This document shows positions 34,002 through 43,415 of a stretch of DNA of 64,000 nucleotides, in pieces. The stretch covers positions 2,310,963 through 2,374,962 of the forward strand of contig NZ_KN050846.1 of assembly GCF_000746845.1 (NCBI RefSeq), in the 5' to 3' direction. How positions within the stretch are numbered: position 1 is the first letter of the stretch; each line of letters starts with the position of its first letter. The translations under genes and the position numbers were made by a program. The stretch is from Altibacter lentus (GTDB taxonomy: Bacteria; Bacteroidota; Bacteroidia; Flavobacteriales; Flavobacteriaceae). Below the pieces are notes generated by a model. It saw only the letters and a list, made by a program, of their open reading frames with translations, searched no databases and had not been told where the DNA came from.

Positions 34002-34942
34002 GTTCTATTCCTGTACGTGAATAAAAAATAGCTTCCCAGAATAGAAGGGAGTACAAAATTCAAGACCCACATGGCCAGAACCGTGCAAAGAACAGTGAGT
34101 TCGGGAACTCCCGCCATGGAAAAGAGCCACAAGGCGGCACCTCCGCGCACCACCACATCAAACAGAAAGATGGTGGGAATGACCGATACCAGAAGGTACA
34201 TGGCAAAGATAAGTGGATAGGCCTGGGATAGCGACAGGTCTGCCTCAAAGAAACGGAGCAATTTTAAGAACAGATATGAAAAACACAAATACCGCAGCAC
34301 AGAGAGAACAACTACCTTCCGCTTTATGGAATAGGGTATCTTTTTGATGTACTTCCACACCTTGAAAAGGGAGAACCCTTTAATAAGCAATTCCCGTTCT
34401 TTCAGATACCAGCCCACTAGGATAAGAACCAAGAAAACCATGGCGAAAACAAGAAGGTGAGGGGTAGAAAAGGAGAGATCGTAGGTAGTAGCTACCATAA
34501 GCATTCCAATGCTTCCAAAGAACACGGTGGCAGCCATTTGAGCGGTATTGCTCACAAAATTGAGCAGCAACACTTGTTTTCGCTTTTCTGGAGGAAAATA
34601 AAAAGCCTTCGCACCGTATTCTCCAATGCGGTTGGGGGTCACTAAAGATACGGCCAGGGCTGTAAGGCTTTGCTGCGCCGCTTCCCGAAAAGAAAGTGTT
34701 TGTACCGGTTGTATGACCGTCTTCCACTTAAGGATCTCCAGCGACCAGTTAAGGGCCGCCAGACCTAAGAACAAGGGTAGGACCCACAATGCTTTGCCTC
34801 GCATGCTGTTCGAAAAAGCTTCCAGTGTCTGTGAATCGGTGGCGGTTATTTTCGTGTAGATAAACCAAAAGATGGCCACAAGAATAAAAACTTTTAGGGC
34901 TGCAAGCAGATATTGTTTAGCTTTGTCTGAAATGCGGATCAT
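33998..34942 (-). CDS. Lysylphosphatidylglycerol synthase-like membrane protein (UPF0104/flippase-like)
   Basis: A 314-residue protein with about eight transmembrane helices and the conserved region EAAQQSLTALAVSLVTPNRIGEYGAKAFYF typical of the MprF-like, UPF0104 flippase domain (DUF2029-like). The soluble synthase domain of MprF is absent. Likely moves or handles a lipid-linked sugar in the outer leaflet. Upstream gene of the GT2 pair. Confidence 0.82.
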   Translation of the reverse strand: MIRISDKAKQYLLAALKVFILVAIFWFIYTKITATDSQTLEAFSNSMRGKALWVLPLFLGLAALNWSLEILKWKTVIQPVQTLSFREAAQQSLTALAVSLVTPNRIGEYGAKAFYFPPEKRKQVLLLNFVSNTAQMAATVFFGSIGMLMVATTYDLSFSTPHLLVFAMVFLVLILVGWYLKERELLIKGFSLFKVWKYIKKIPYSIKRKVVVLSVLRYLCFSYLFLKLLRFFEADLSLSQAYPLIFAMYLLVSVIPTIFLFDVVVRGGAALWLFSMAGVPELTVLCTVLAMWVLNFVLPSILGSYFLFTYRNRT

Positions 34943-34999
34943 TAAAAACGAAAGTACTACTTTTTACTTGGTTTCGTTTTACAAGCAAGCTGTTGGTGT

Positions 35000-35554
35000 A
35001 TGAATTCTGAAAAAATCATTTTAGGGATCGACCCCGGAACCACTATCATGGGATTCGGTCTTATAAAAGTGGTAAAAAAGCAAATGCATTTTATGCAATT
35101 GAACGAGTTGATCCTTACCAAGTACGACGATCATTACCTGAAGCTAAAGCTCATTTTTGAACGTACCATTGAGTTGATCGACACCCACAATCCCGATGAG
35201 ATCGCCATTGAGGCACCCTTCTTCGGAAAGAACGTACAATCCATGTTAAAACTGGGAAGAGCACAAGGGGTGGCCATGGCTGCGGGACTTTCCAGGCAGA
35301 TCCCCATCACCGAATATTCACCAAAAAAGATCAAAATGGCTATCACCGGGAACGGGAATGCCAGTAAAGAACAAGTAGCAAAGATGCTCCAGAGCCTGCT
35401 CCAATTAGAAAAACTACCTAAGAACCTGGACAGCACCGATGGTCTGGCGGCTGCGGTGTGTCATTTCTACAATTCGGGTAAGACCGAGATCGGGAAGAGC
35501 TATACCGGCTGGGCAGCCTTCGTGAAGCAGAACGAAGGCCGTATTGACAAATAG
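35000..35554 (+). CDS. ruvC: Crossover junction endodeoxyribonuclease RuvC
   Basis: The 184-aa protein has the four acidic residues of the RNase H-fold resolvase: Asp11 in LGIDPGTT, Glu near 70 in IAIEAPFFG, and two Asp in SLQLEKLPKNLDSTDGLAAAVCHF. The basic loop PKKIKMAITGNGNASKEQV is also family-like. It cuts Holliday junctions in recombinational repair with RuvAB. Single gene, upstream of hemW. Confidence 0.95.
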   Translation: MNSEKIILGIDPGTTIMGFGLIKVVKKQMHFMQLNELILTKYDDHYLKLKLIFERTIELIDTHNPDEIAIEAPFFGKNVQSMLKLGRAQGVAMAAGLSRQIPITEYSPKKIKMAITGNGNASKEQVAKMLQSLLQLEKLPKNLDSTDGLAAAVCHFYNSGKTEIGKSYTGWAAFVKQNEGRIDK

Positions 35555-35605
35555 AACCACAGTAATACAGTAAAAACACCTGAACCACATCCAATAATTC
35601 CTCTC

Positions 35606-36739
35606 ATGGCAGGCATTTACATACACATCCCTTTTTGCAAGCAAGCCTGTCATTATTGTGACTTCCATTTTTCAACGTCCCTAAAGAAAAAGGACGAGCT
35701 ACTAAAGGCGATTCATACAGAGCTGGTGCTTCGGAAAAGCGAATTGCCACAACCGGTTGAAACGATTTACTTTGGCGGCGGGACACCAAGTCTCTTATCT
35801 AAAACCGAACTGCAAACCATCCTTTCCGTCGTTTACGAGCATTATGTGGTAACTCCGGATCCCGAGATCACCCTTGAGGCCAATCCCGACGACCTTTCCG
35901 AAGCGACCCTGAAAGAACTTTCTGAAACGGCCATCAACCGCTTGAGCATCGGGGTTCAATCATTTTTTGAGGAAGACCTGAAGCTTATGAATCGCGCTCA
36001 CAACGCTTCCGAAGCATTAAAAAGTATCGAACTTGCAAAACGGTATTTCAACAATTGCAGCATCGATCTCATTTATGGCATTCCGGGGATGTCCCTTCAA
36101 CGCTGGGAGGAAAACCTGCAAACGGCACTTTCCCTTGAGGTACCCCACCTGTCCTGCTATGCCCTTACGGTGGAACCAAAAACAGCTTTGGAAGCTTTTA
36201 TAAAAAAAGGGGTTGTGGCTCCGGTAGATGATGCCGTGGCGCAGGCACATTACGAAGCGCTCGTAGAACGCACCGAAGCAGCCGGCTACGCGAATTATGA
36301 GTTCTCGAATTTTGGATTAAAGGGGTTTCATTCCAGGAACAATACTGCGTACTGGCATGGAAAACCGTATTTGGGGATAGGGCCTTCGGCACATAGTTAC
36401 AACGGGGATACCCGCAGTTGGAATGTGAGTAATAACGCTAAATATATTCAAAAGATCTTTGAGGGCGACCTGCCACTGGAGCGGGAACAGCTCTCCACGA
36501 GGGATAAATACAACGAATATGTGATGACCCGCTTGCGAACACAACAAGGGGCTTCTTTAGCGGAGATCGAGACACTTTTCGGTTTGAAATACCGTGAATA
36601 TGTTTTGCAACAAGCCAAAGAATATATGGATGAAGGATTGTTGCTGCTGTCGCCACCCTTCCTGAAAATTAGCAGAAAGGGAAAATTCTTGAGTGATGGA
36701 ATCGCATCCGGTTTATTCTTAGTAAATTTAGATTCCTAA
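35606..36739 (+). CDS. hemW: HemW radical SAM heme chaperone (coproporphyrinogen III oxidase-like)
   Basis: A 377-residue radical SAM protein. The motif PFC11KQAC15HYC18DF carries the three cluster cysteines with the extra Phe20 typical of HemW/HemN. It is followed by YFGGGTPSLL and LEANPDDLSEATL. It lacks the N-terminal extension of true HemN, so the heme chaperone role is preferred over oxidase activity. First gene of a compact run to 39764. Confidence 0.92.
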   Translation: MAGIYIHIPFCKQACHYCDFHFSTSLKKKDELLKAIHTELVLRKSELPQPVETIYFGGGTPSLLSKTELQTILSVVYEHYVVTPDPEITLEANPDDLSEATLKELSETAINRLSIGVQSFFEEDLKLMNRAHNASEALKSIELAKRYFNNCSIDLIYGIPGMSLQRWEENLQTALSLEVPHLSCYALTVEPKTALEAFIKKGVVAPVDDAVAQAHYEALVERTEAAGYANYEFSNFGLKGFHSRNNTAYWHGKPYLGIGPSAHSYNGDTRSWNVSNNAKYIQKIFEGDLPLEREQLSTRDKYNEYVMTRLRTQQGASLAEIETLFGLKYREYVLQQAKEYMDEGLLLLSPPFLKISRKGKFLSDGIASGLFLVNLDS

Positions 36740-36748
36740 AACAACAAC

Positions 36749-37495
36749 TTGAAAGCAACATTTAAGAAGGGCGAGCAGCTGGTTACGGTCGACCTGTCAA
36801 AACCATTGGATATCTCTATGGTGTTAAAGGGTTCTTCCGAAAATCCTTTGGCCTGGTATCTGGATGCTCCAAGCATCGAACCTGTTACTATGGATAAGTG
36901 GGTAGGGAAGGTGAGCGAAGGAGCTTCGGTGAATTTCAACAATATTTATTTCAATCCCCATGCCCATGGGACCCATACCGAGTGTGTGGGGCATATTTCA
37001 GAAACATTTCATTCGGTGAACGATGCGTTGACAAATTTCTTTTTTTTTGCCGAAGTAATTTCCGTAGCGCCGGAAACGGTGGGCGAAGACCAGATCATTC
37101 CCGCTAAGGAGCTAAGGACCCTGCTGGAAGGGAAACACCCTGAAGCACTTGTACTGCGCACCCTTCCGAATACTGCTTCAAAACGAACACGACATTACTC
37201 ACATACCAACTGGCCGTATTTGCACGAAGAAGCGGCTACCTATCTTAGAGAACTGGGGGTGAAACACCTGCTTATCGATCTTCCTTCGGTAGACAAAGAA
37301 AAGGACGAAGGAAAACTGCTGGCTCACAAAGCGTTTTGGAATTACCCGGAAGCCCCACGTTATGATGCAACCATTACCGAATTCATCTATGTTCCCAATG
37401 CTGTTGCCGATGGCGCCTACCTGTTGAATTTACAGATCGCTTCTTTTCACAACGACGCAGCACCAAGTAAACCGGTGTTGTTTAAACTACTTTAA
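36749..37495 (+). CDS. Cyclase family protein (kynurenine-formamidase-like), TTG start
   Basis: 248 aa from TTG (36749), needed to include the DLSKPLDIS start that the family shares; the next Met is residue 25. The metal-binding motif HAHGTHTE (PHAHGTHTECVGH, about 70-82) and FF-E-V-I strand match the cyclase/KynB fold, which hydrolyses amides with Zn/Mn. Substrate unknown. It follows hemW by 9 bases and the next gene starts on the base after its stop. Confidence 0.88.
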   Translation: MKATFKKGEQLVTVDLSKPLDISMVLKGSSENPLAWYLDAPSIEPVTMDKWVGKVSEGASVNFNNIYFNPHAHGTHTECVGHISETFHSVNDALTNFFFFAEVISVAPETVGEDQIIPAKELRTLLEGKHPEALVLRTLPNTASKRTRHYSHTNWPYLHEEAATYLRELGVKHLLIDLPSVDKEKDEGKLLAHKAFWNYPEAPRYDATITEFIYVPNAVADGAYLLNLQIASFHNDAAPSKPVLFKLL

Positions 37496-37849
37496 ATGAA
37501 AACAACCTTGAGAATTGAAGAAATAGCACAATTTGCATTGGGAGTCTTGTTCTTTTCATGGCTCGACTATGCATGGTATTGGTTTCCTTTGCTGTTGCTT
37601 CTTCCGGACATTGGCATGTTGGGCTATGTGTTTGGTCCGAAGACAGGAGCCCTCACGTATAACCTTCTGCACCATAAGGCTGTTGCGACTGCCTTTATAT
37701 TATTGGGGATGATGTTGTTAGGAGATTTTTATACATTAGTAGGCGTTATCATGTTTGCTCATGCCAGTATGGACCGGGTTTTTGGCTACGGATTAAAATA
37801 TCAAGATAGTTTTAAACACACCCATTTGGGAACAATAGGAAAGAAATAA
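37496..37849 (+). CDS. DUF4260 membrane protein
   Basis: The 117-aa protein has three to four helices and the conserved layout of DUF4260: FSWLDYAWYWFPLLLLLPDIGMLGYVFGPKTGALTYNLLHHKAVA, then FAHASMDRVFGYGLKYQDSFKHTHLG. Function unknown. It begins immediately after the cyclase stop (ATG abutting TAA), which indicates translational coupling. Confidence 0.88.
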   Translation: MKTTLRIEEIAQFALGVLFFSWLDYAWYWFPLLLLLPDIGMLGYVFGPKTGALTYNLLHHKAVATAFILLGMMLLGDFYTLVGVIMFAHASMDRVFGYGLKYQDSFKHTHLGTIGKK

Positions 37850-37850
37850 T

Positions 37851-38465
37851 ATGGAATTACTATTTATAGGATTGGCCGCCGGAGCGATTGTTGCCTATTT
37901 TCTTTTTTCCGGGTTTTCACGCAACAGGAAGAAAGAGAAGACAACGACCCAGTCTGTAATCCTCATGGAAAAGATTCGAAGTGTTTGTAAGTTCATTACC
38001 GTAGAAGGTGATTTTTCGGAGATCTATCATTATGAGAATGTAAAGGATAAATGGCTCAATATTGTATTGGGAAAAAAGAAAGCCTTGATCCTGATCGACG
38101 CCAAAGCTCATATTGGCTTCGACCTTACCAAGATCAAGATGTCGGCAGATACACAAACCCGAACCATCACATTGACCAACTTTCCCCAACCCGAAATGCT
38201 TACCATCGAAACCGATTTCAAATACTACGACAAGAAAGAAGGCTGGGCAAATCCGTTTACCGCATCTGATCTCACCGAGATCAATAGGGAAGCAAAACAA
38301 CACATTATCGATAAAGTTCCGGAAAGTGGCTTGTTTCAAGAAGCGTCCAATCAGGCACTTGAGACCATTAAACTGATGGAGACCTTGGTCGAGACCATTA
38401 ATTGGAAACTGGATTATTCGGCTCTGGAAACTTCAGAAAACACAAAACAGATCCCTTCAGCATAA
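37851..38465 (+). CDS. DUF4230 domain-containing protein
   Basis: A 204-residue protein with an N-terminal membrane helix (LLFIGLAAGAIVAYFLF) and a DUF4230 domain, seen in the pattern KKALILIDAKAHIGFDLTKI and the acidic FPQPEMLTIET strand. Probably membrane-anchored with the domain on one side. Function unknown. It starts two bases after the DUF4260 stop. Confidence 0.85.
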   Translation: MELLFIGLAAGAIVAYFLFSGFSRNRKKEKTTTQSVILMEKIRSVCKFITVEGDFSEIYHYENVKDKWLNIVLGKKKALILIDAKAHIGFDLTKIKMSADTQTRTITLTNFPQPEMLTIETDFKYYDKKEGWANPFTASDLTEINREAKQHIIDKVPESGLFQEASNQALETIKLMETLVETINWKLDYSALETSENTKQIPSA

Positions 38466-38466
38466 A

Positions 38467-39408
38467 ATGAACAGCGCTCGATACATAGTGTCTCTTTTTA
38501 TGTGTTGCCTTGCTTTTATGAGCATTGCACAGGATTACGAGCGTATCGATGCTACCATTTTATTGTACCCGCAACGTGTGGACACACCACAAGAACTTTC
38601 TCGTTTTATTACGCGTGATTTCACTACCGATGAGGAAAAGGTACGTGCCATTTACAGTTGGATCATTCAGAATATTGCTTATGAACCCGATGAATACAAA
38701 CAGTTCAACTTCACGTTCAAGAATTATAGGGAACGCAACGAGAAGGAGGAGAAGACCCGGGAGAAGATCATAGAGAGAACGCTTCAAAAAGGGATCGCCG
38801 TGTGCGAAGGCTATGCCATGTTGTTCGAAAAGCTTTGCGAATTGCAGGGGATACCTAATTATTTGGTGCGAGGGGACATTAAAACGAATTTTAATGATAT
38901 TGGAAGGCCTTTTGCTAAAGTCCATATGTGGAATGTAGTAACGCTCGACGGAACACCTTATCTGTTCGATCCAACCTGGGGTGCCGGTCGTTACAATGGC
39001 AAATTTATAAAAGAACCATCTTATTTTTTTTACAAGACACCTCCCGAACTTTTCTTTAAGACACATTACCCCGATATGTACGAAGATGCATTCATGGACC
39101 GGCTAATCTCGAAGGAAGTCTTTGCCCAGATGCCTATCATTATACTGGAAGAGCTCACAATGAATGACGTAGAACAACCACTTAGCGGACTTATTTATTC
39201 GGAAGAGTACTTCGATGTGGTCTCTTTCACCATTGCGAACGTGGATCCGGACACGGTGACCTATTCTTTTGGTGGCGAAAAAAAACCGGTCCGGGATATG
39301 GAGAAGTCCGGGACGCGACTTCAGTTTGATGTGCCGTTGGAGATTGGAGGAGAGAATCTGGTAATATATTTTGATGATGCACCTGCCTTAGGATATAAAA
39401 TCAAGTAA
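38467..39408 (+). CDS. Secreted transglutaminase-like protein
   Basis: The 313-aa product has a signal peptide (YIVSLFMCCLAFMSIAQ) and a transglutaminase-like core: AICSW-type start YSWIIQNIAYEP, catalytic Cys in GIAVCEGYAMLFEKLC, His in KVHMWNVV, and Asp in LFDPTWGAG. The C-terminal 100 residues form a beta domain. Likely a cysteine protease or peptidase acting in the periplasm. Two bases after DUF4230. Confidence 0.85.
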   Translation: MNSARYIVSLFMCCLAFMSIAQDYERIDATILLYPQRVDTPQELSRFITRDFTTDEEKVRAIYSWIIQNIAYEPDEYKQFNFTFKNYRERNEKEEKTREKIIERTLQKGIAVCEGYAMLFEKLCELQGIPNYLVRGDIKTNFNDIGRPFAKVHMWNVVTLDGTPYLFDPTWGAGRYNGKFIKEPSYFFYKTPPELFFKTHYPDMYEDAFMDRLISKEVFAQMPIIILEELTMNDVEQPLSGLIYSEEYFDVVSFTIANVDPDTVTYSFGGEKKPVRDMEKSGTRLQFDVPLEIGGENLVIYFDDAPALGYKIK

Positions 39409-39410
39409 CG

Positions 39411-39764
39411 ATGAATGTGGAAGAATTTCGCGAGTATTGTTTGTCGAAGAAAGGAGTAACAGAAAGTTTTCCTTTTGATGATGTGACCCTAGTCTTTAAG
39501 GTAATGGGCAAGATCTTTACCATTTGCGGACTGGAACGACTACCGCCTCAGGCCAATCTGAAATGCGACCCCGAACGTGCTGTGGCGCTTCGGGAGGAGT
39601 ACGACGGGCTCATCTTACCCGGATATCACATGAGCAAGATTCATTGGAATACGGTATTGATCGACAGTAACCTGCCCCACGATCTGCTCTTGGAACTGAT
39701 CGACCATTCCTACGATTTGATTGTGTCCAAACTTCCGAAGAAAGTGCAAGAGGAGTTAAAGTAA
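39411..39764 (+). CDS. MmcQ/YjbR family protein
   Basis: A 117-residue protein with the YjbR pattern: EEFREYCLSKKGVTESFPFDDVTLVFKV, then NLKCDPERAVALREEYDGLILPGYHMSKIHWNTVLID. This fold binds DNA in the founding members. It overlaps nothing and is two bases after the transglutaminase gene. Probably last in the hemW run. Confidence 0.88.
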   Translation: MNVEEFREYCLSKKGVTESFPFDDVTLVFKVMGKIFTICGLERLPPQANLKCDPERAVALREEYDGLILPGYHMSKIHWNTVLIDSNLPHDLLLELIDHSYDLIVSKLPKKVQEELK

Positions 39765-39806
39765 ACTTAATTGTTTTTTGCTATCTTTAATATAAACTCA
39801 CTCTGT

Positions 39807-40544
39807 ATGAAGAAACTATATCCTCTGTTGTTGGTAGTTCTTTACTACAACTGTACCCACGCGCAAATTGAACCATTATTGTATGATGTTCAATGGTATC
39901 TTTATGAAATGAAGGTAAACGAAACAATTTATCATCCTCCTACAAATGATGAATTAACATCGGTACCTCTGACTTTTTCAGAAGTAAGTGATCATTTTAC
40001 AACCAGTGTTTGTAATAGTCTTTTTGGAGATATCGAAGCTGTTGATCCGTTTACTTCTTTTCAGTTTTTAAATGGATTGAACCAAACATTGATAGAATGC
40101 AATAATCCTGTAAATAGCATTTTTGAAGGTGTTTACTTCAATTTCTTTCTAGATAATCTTTTAGAAACCTTTACTTACAGTATTATAATAGTGGATAATA
40201 ATGATGAAGGACTGTACTTAACATTAAACCTTCCCAATGGAGATTACGCAGAATATGCTGATAAAGTTTTAGGTGTTCAGGATTTTATCGGAAAACAAAA
40301 GATTGTTTATCCAAACCCCTTTCAGAATACCTTGTATGTAAAAAGTGAAAATGATCAAGAAGAGTTTTTGGATATTGAAATAATCAGCGCTCTGGGACAA
40401 ACCGTTTTTAAGGAGACTTATATAAACCATGCTATTACAAAGCTTGAATTAGAAAATCTTTCAGAAGGAATATACTATCTAATTTTATCAGAAGAAAGTG
40501 GCGTACAACAGATTATTCATCTTATAAAAAAGAACTATGAATAA
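39807..40544 (+). CDS. Secreted protein with type IX secretion sorting domain
   Basis: The ATG at 39807 (245 aa) gives a signal peptide (KKLYPLLLVVLYYNCTHAQ). The region 25-160 is an unrecognised beta-type domain with Cys pairs. Residues ~170-245 form a Por-secretion (type A) tail: VYPNPFQNTLYVKSEN, IEIISALGQTVFKETY, LENLSEGIYYLIL. So the protein is predicted to be exported through T9SS. A TATCTTTA box at 39782-39789 may be its -7 element. Confidence 0.85.
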   Translation: MKKLYPLLLVVLYYNCTHAQIEPLLYDVQWYLYEMKVNETIYHPPTNDELTSVPLTFSEVSDHFTTSVCNSLFGDIEAVDPFTSFQFLNGLNQTLIECNNPVNSIFEGVYFNFFLDNLLETFTYSIIIVDNNDEGLYLTLNLPNGDYAEYADKVLGVQDFIGKQKIVYPNPFQNTLYVKSENDQEEFLDIEIISALGQTVFKETYINHAITKLELENLSEGIYYLILSEESGVQQIIHLIKKNYE

Positions 40545-40560
40545 TTTTGTAATCTAGTAG

Positions 40561-41805
40561 ATGAAAAGCGTTGCCATCATAGGGGGCGGGGTTATAGGCC
40601 TGTGTACTGCTTATTTTCTTCAAAAAGAAGGGCATGAGGTCACATTGATCGATCAATCGGCGATGGATTTTGGTGCGTCCTATGTAAATGCAGGCTACGT
40701 GAGTCCCAGTCATATCATTCCGCTTGCTGCACCCGGCGTGGTGAAACAAGGACTGAGGTGGATGTTCAATACCAGCAGTCCGCTCTATATAAAACCTCGG
40801 TTAGAAAAGAGTTTTATGGATTGGGCCTGGGCCTTTAATAAGTCCTGTTCTCATAGTAATGTGGAGCGCTCGGTTAAGGCTATCAAGCAGATCACCTTGT
40901 TAAGCAGCCGGTTGTTTTCTGAAATTAGAGCTTCGGAAGGGTTCACATTTCAACTGGAAAATAAAGGACTGCTTATGCTTTGCAAGACGTATGCGATGCT
41001 CGAAAAGGAGCTGAAACTTGTTAAGACCGCTTCCGAAGAAGGACTGGAAGCGAGAAGCATTTCGTTGCAGGAGTTAAAAGCGATGGAACCCAATGTCAAC
41101 ATGGATATTGTGGGAGCTACCCACTACCAATGCGACTGGCACACCACGCCTCAAGAGTTCATGACCGAACTAAAGCACTATCTCACGCTCAATAATGTAC
41201 AATTCCTGAAGCAGGAACGAGTTTTGGATCTGCATACGCAAGGGAACTCGATCATCTCGCTTCGTACAGATCAACGTACGTTGGTGGCTGATGAGTTTGT
41301 TCTTGCAGCAGGCTCGTGGAGTCAGTTACTCAGTAAGAAGTTAGGAATAAAAATACCCTTGCAGGCCGGGAAAGGCTATCGTATCAACTCCTATCAGCCT
41401 ACGGGAATTACCATCCCGTCCATATTAGCCGAGGCCAAGGTAGCCATTACTCCTATGAATGGTTTTACACGGTATGCCGGAACGATGGAGATCGCGGGCA
41501 TTAATCATACCATTCGTCCCGAACGGGTGGCAGCCATTGCTTCGGCAGTAAGCACCTATTATCCTAATGTAAAAGTTCCTATAAGTGAACAGAAAGAAGC
41601 CGCTTGCGGATTGAGGCCCGTCTCCCCGGATGGCCGTCCGTATATTGGGAAATCTCATAAGTGCAGGAATCTCACCATAGCGACAGGTCATGCCATGATG
41701 GGGTGGAGTATGGCACCGGCAACGGGTAAGCTGGTTGCTGAAATGCTTTCAGAGAAACCCCTTTCCATCCCTCTAGATGCGTTTCATCCTGACCGAAAAT
41801 TCTGA
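40561..41805 (+). CDS. FAD-dependent amino-acid oxidoreductase (DadA-like)
   Basis: A 414-aa flavoprotein with the dinucleotide motif VAIIGGGVIGLCTAYFL at the start, AGYVSPSH near 48 and VLAAGSW before the substrate part, and a C-terminal IGKSHKCRNLTIATGHAMMGWSMAPATGKLVAE. The DAO superfamily includes D-amino acid dehydrogenases and glycine oxidases; substrate cannot be read. A TAATTTTG box just upstream (40542-40549) may be its promoter. Confidence 0.9.
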   Translation: MKSVAIIGGGVIGLCTAYFLQKEGHEVTLIDQSAMDFGASYVNAGYVSPSHIIPLAAPGVVKQGLRWMFNTSSPLYIKPRLEKSFMDWAWAFNKSCSHSNVERSVKAIKQITLLSSRLFSEIRASEGFTFQLENKGLLMLCKTYAMLEKELKLVKTASEEGLEARSISLQELKAMEPNVNMDIVGATHYQCDWHTTPQEFMTELKHYLTLNNVQFLKQERVLDLHTQGNSIISLRTDQRTLVADEFVLAAGSWSQLLSKKLGIKIPLQAGKGYRINSYQPTGITIPSILAEAKVAITPMNGFTRYAGTMEIAGINHTIRPERVAAIASAVSTYYPNVKVPISEQKEAACGLRPVSPDGRPYIGKSHKCRNLTIATGHAMMGWSMAPATGKLVAEMLSEKPLSIPLDAFHPDRKF

Positions 41806-41975
41806 CACAGTACTTTAAGCGAGCATAACTTACTGTAATTAAGTATATTATATGTACATTTAACATCAGTTATCCCAAACGCTACCTCCTCTTCATTTAT
41901 CGTTGCTTTAATCATGCCCCGAATTATTTTGTTTTGTAACAATTAATAATTCTATACTAACCAAAATTAAACAGC

Positions 41976-42803
41976 ATGAAAACAACCCAGCCTTTTTACA
42001 AGATTATTGCCAGCGTATTGCTAGTATTCAGTATGACGTGGGCCGCAGCCCAAAACAATAATGCCCGTCCCGAATTCCTTTCGGTGACCACCATGCATTG
42101 GAATATGGACAATGAATCCTTTGATATGGACGAATGGAAAAAAGTAGAAAAAGAGTATTTGGAGAAGGTCACCATGAAGAATGAATATGTAATGAGTGCC
42201 TCCTTTTACCTACACTTCTTTACCGAGGACAATTCTGAACTGATGTACGTTCAATCCTATCCCAACTGGGAAGCCATGGGAAAAGCAGCAGCTCGAAACG
42301 AGGAACTGGCAAAAGCGGCATGGCCCGATGACAAAGCCAGAATGGCTTTCTTAAAGAAAAGAGAGGCTTATTATTCGCATGAACATTCCGATGAGATCTA
42401 TGCGACACTTCCTAATGCAAAACCTTTGCCCGCCAACAATACAGAGGACCTCTTATTGTATGTAAGAAGAAGTCATTTTGCATTTCCGGAAGACGGCACT
42501 CAAGAAGAGTTCAACACTTTGCACGCCCAGGATGTTAAGAATGTGATCAACAAGAATGAATACATTAAAGGGTATTACCCGGCTGTGCATGCTTGGGGAT
42601 CAGATAGGACCGAAGTAGTAGAAGCTTTCTTTGTTACTTCATTGGCCGATCTTGACATGATGTTAAAAAAGTTACCGGAACTGTATGAAGCGGCTTGGCC
42701 CGATAAAGCCGAACGCGAAGCCTGGGGCAAGAAAATGGGAAAATACTTTACTCCCGTACACGGAGACTCCATTTATACCTTGGTAGCCGAATTGTCCAAA
42801 TAA
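41976..42803 (+). CDS. Secreted protein with two related alpha/beta repeats (unknown)
   Basis: The 275-residue protein has a signal peptide (cleavage near VFSMTWAAAQ). The mature part contains two halves with clear similarity: residues ~35-145 (WKKVEKEYLEKVTMKNEYVMSASF, ELAKAAWPDDKARMAFLKKREAYYSHEHSDEIYATL) and ~155-275 (TLHAQDVKNVINKNEYIKGYYPA, LYEAAWPDKAEREAWGKKMGKYFTPVHGDSIYTLV). Such repeats recall dimeric alpha-beta barrel (EthD/ABM-like) domains. No catalytic residues are assigned. Confidence 0.75.
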   Translation: MKTTQPFYKIIASVLLVFSMTWAAAQNNNARPEFLSVTTMHWNMDNESFDMDEWKKVEKEYLEKVTMKNEYVMSASFYLHFFTEDNSELMYVQSYPNWEAMGKAAARNEELAKAAWPDDKARMAFLKKREAYYSHEHSDEIYATLPNAKPLPANNTEDLLLYVRRSHFAFPEDGTQEEFNTLHAQDVKNVINKNEYIKGYYPAVHAWGSDRTEVVEAFFVTSLADLDMMLKKLPELYEAAWPDKAEREAWGKKMGKYFTPVHGDSIYTLVAELSK

Positions 42804-42822
42804 TAACCTGAACATAACCTTT

Positions 42823-42849
42823 AAAAAGTCGCCCTTGTGGCGACTTTTT
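42823..42849. terminator. Bidirectional intrinsic terminator
   Basis: AAAAAGTCGCC-CTTGT-GGCGACTTTTT: a perfect 11-bp stem with a T-run on each side. It lies between the gene ending at 42803 and the convergent gene ending at 42852. Confidence 0.88.
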
Positions 42850-42851
42850 TG

Positions 42852-43280
42852 TTAGCAGGACATATCGGCTACGATCTTCCACTCCCCGTCGATCTTCTTG
42901 AAAATGATAATGAAGACCCCATTGGCGTCACCCACAGTCCGCTTTAAATCGTAAGCCCCCATCACCCAGTAGCTTCCTTCATCAATCTTTGAAATGTCCT
43001 GAACTGTAAATGTCAATTCTCCCGAATGCTCTGGGGTAGGATATCCCTTTTGGTAGCGCTCAAGGGTTTGCTGCCAGCCCTGGGTGAGACCACTGCTGCC
43101 ATAGAATTTCAACGAATCACTCTTCCAGTAGCCTTGCATGAATCCTTCAAGATCGTAACTGTTCCAGGCCTTCTCCTGTGTCTTCAATACGGAAAGGATC
43201 GCTTTTTTATCATGGGCTTCGTTTTGTGAAACGACGTTCATCGTAGAAATTAAAACAAAAAGTAAGAGTAGTTTTTTCAT
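42852..43280 (-). CDS. Secreted NTF2/SnoaL-like protein (DUF4440 type)
   Basis: A 142-residue protein with signal peptide (KLLLLFVLISTMNVVSQN) and the SnoaL/NTF2 fold pattern: ILSVLKTQEKAWNSYDLEGFMQGYWKSDSLKF, EHSGELTFTVQDI, and IIFKKIDGEWKIVADM. Small ligand-binding or isomerase-like fold; function unknown. Single gene. Confidence 0.85.
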   Translation of the reverse strand: MKKLLLLFVLISTMNVVSQNEAHDKKAILSVLKTQEKAWNSYDLEGFMQGYWKSDSLKFYGSSGLTQGWQQTLERYQKGYPTPEHSGELTFTVQDISKIDEGSYWVMGAYDLKRTVGDANGVFIIIFKKIDGEWKIVADMSC

Positions 43281-43415
43281 AGAGGGAACTTTTGCGGTTA
43301 ATGGGTAATGCGTTTAAAATTAATATTTTCAGCGGAAGGAGAATAGGAAAAATTCAGCTAAATTTACGTAACGCCCAAGGGAAAAACACTAATTAGTTAA
43401 TCAAAAAACGCTGTA

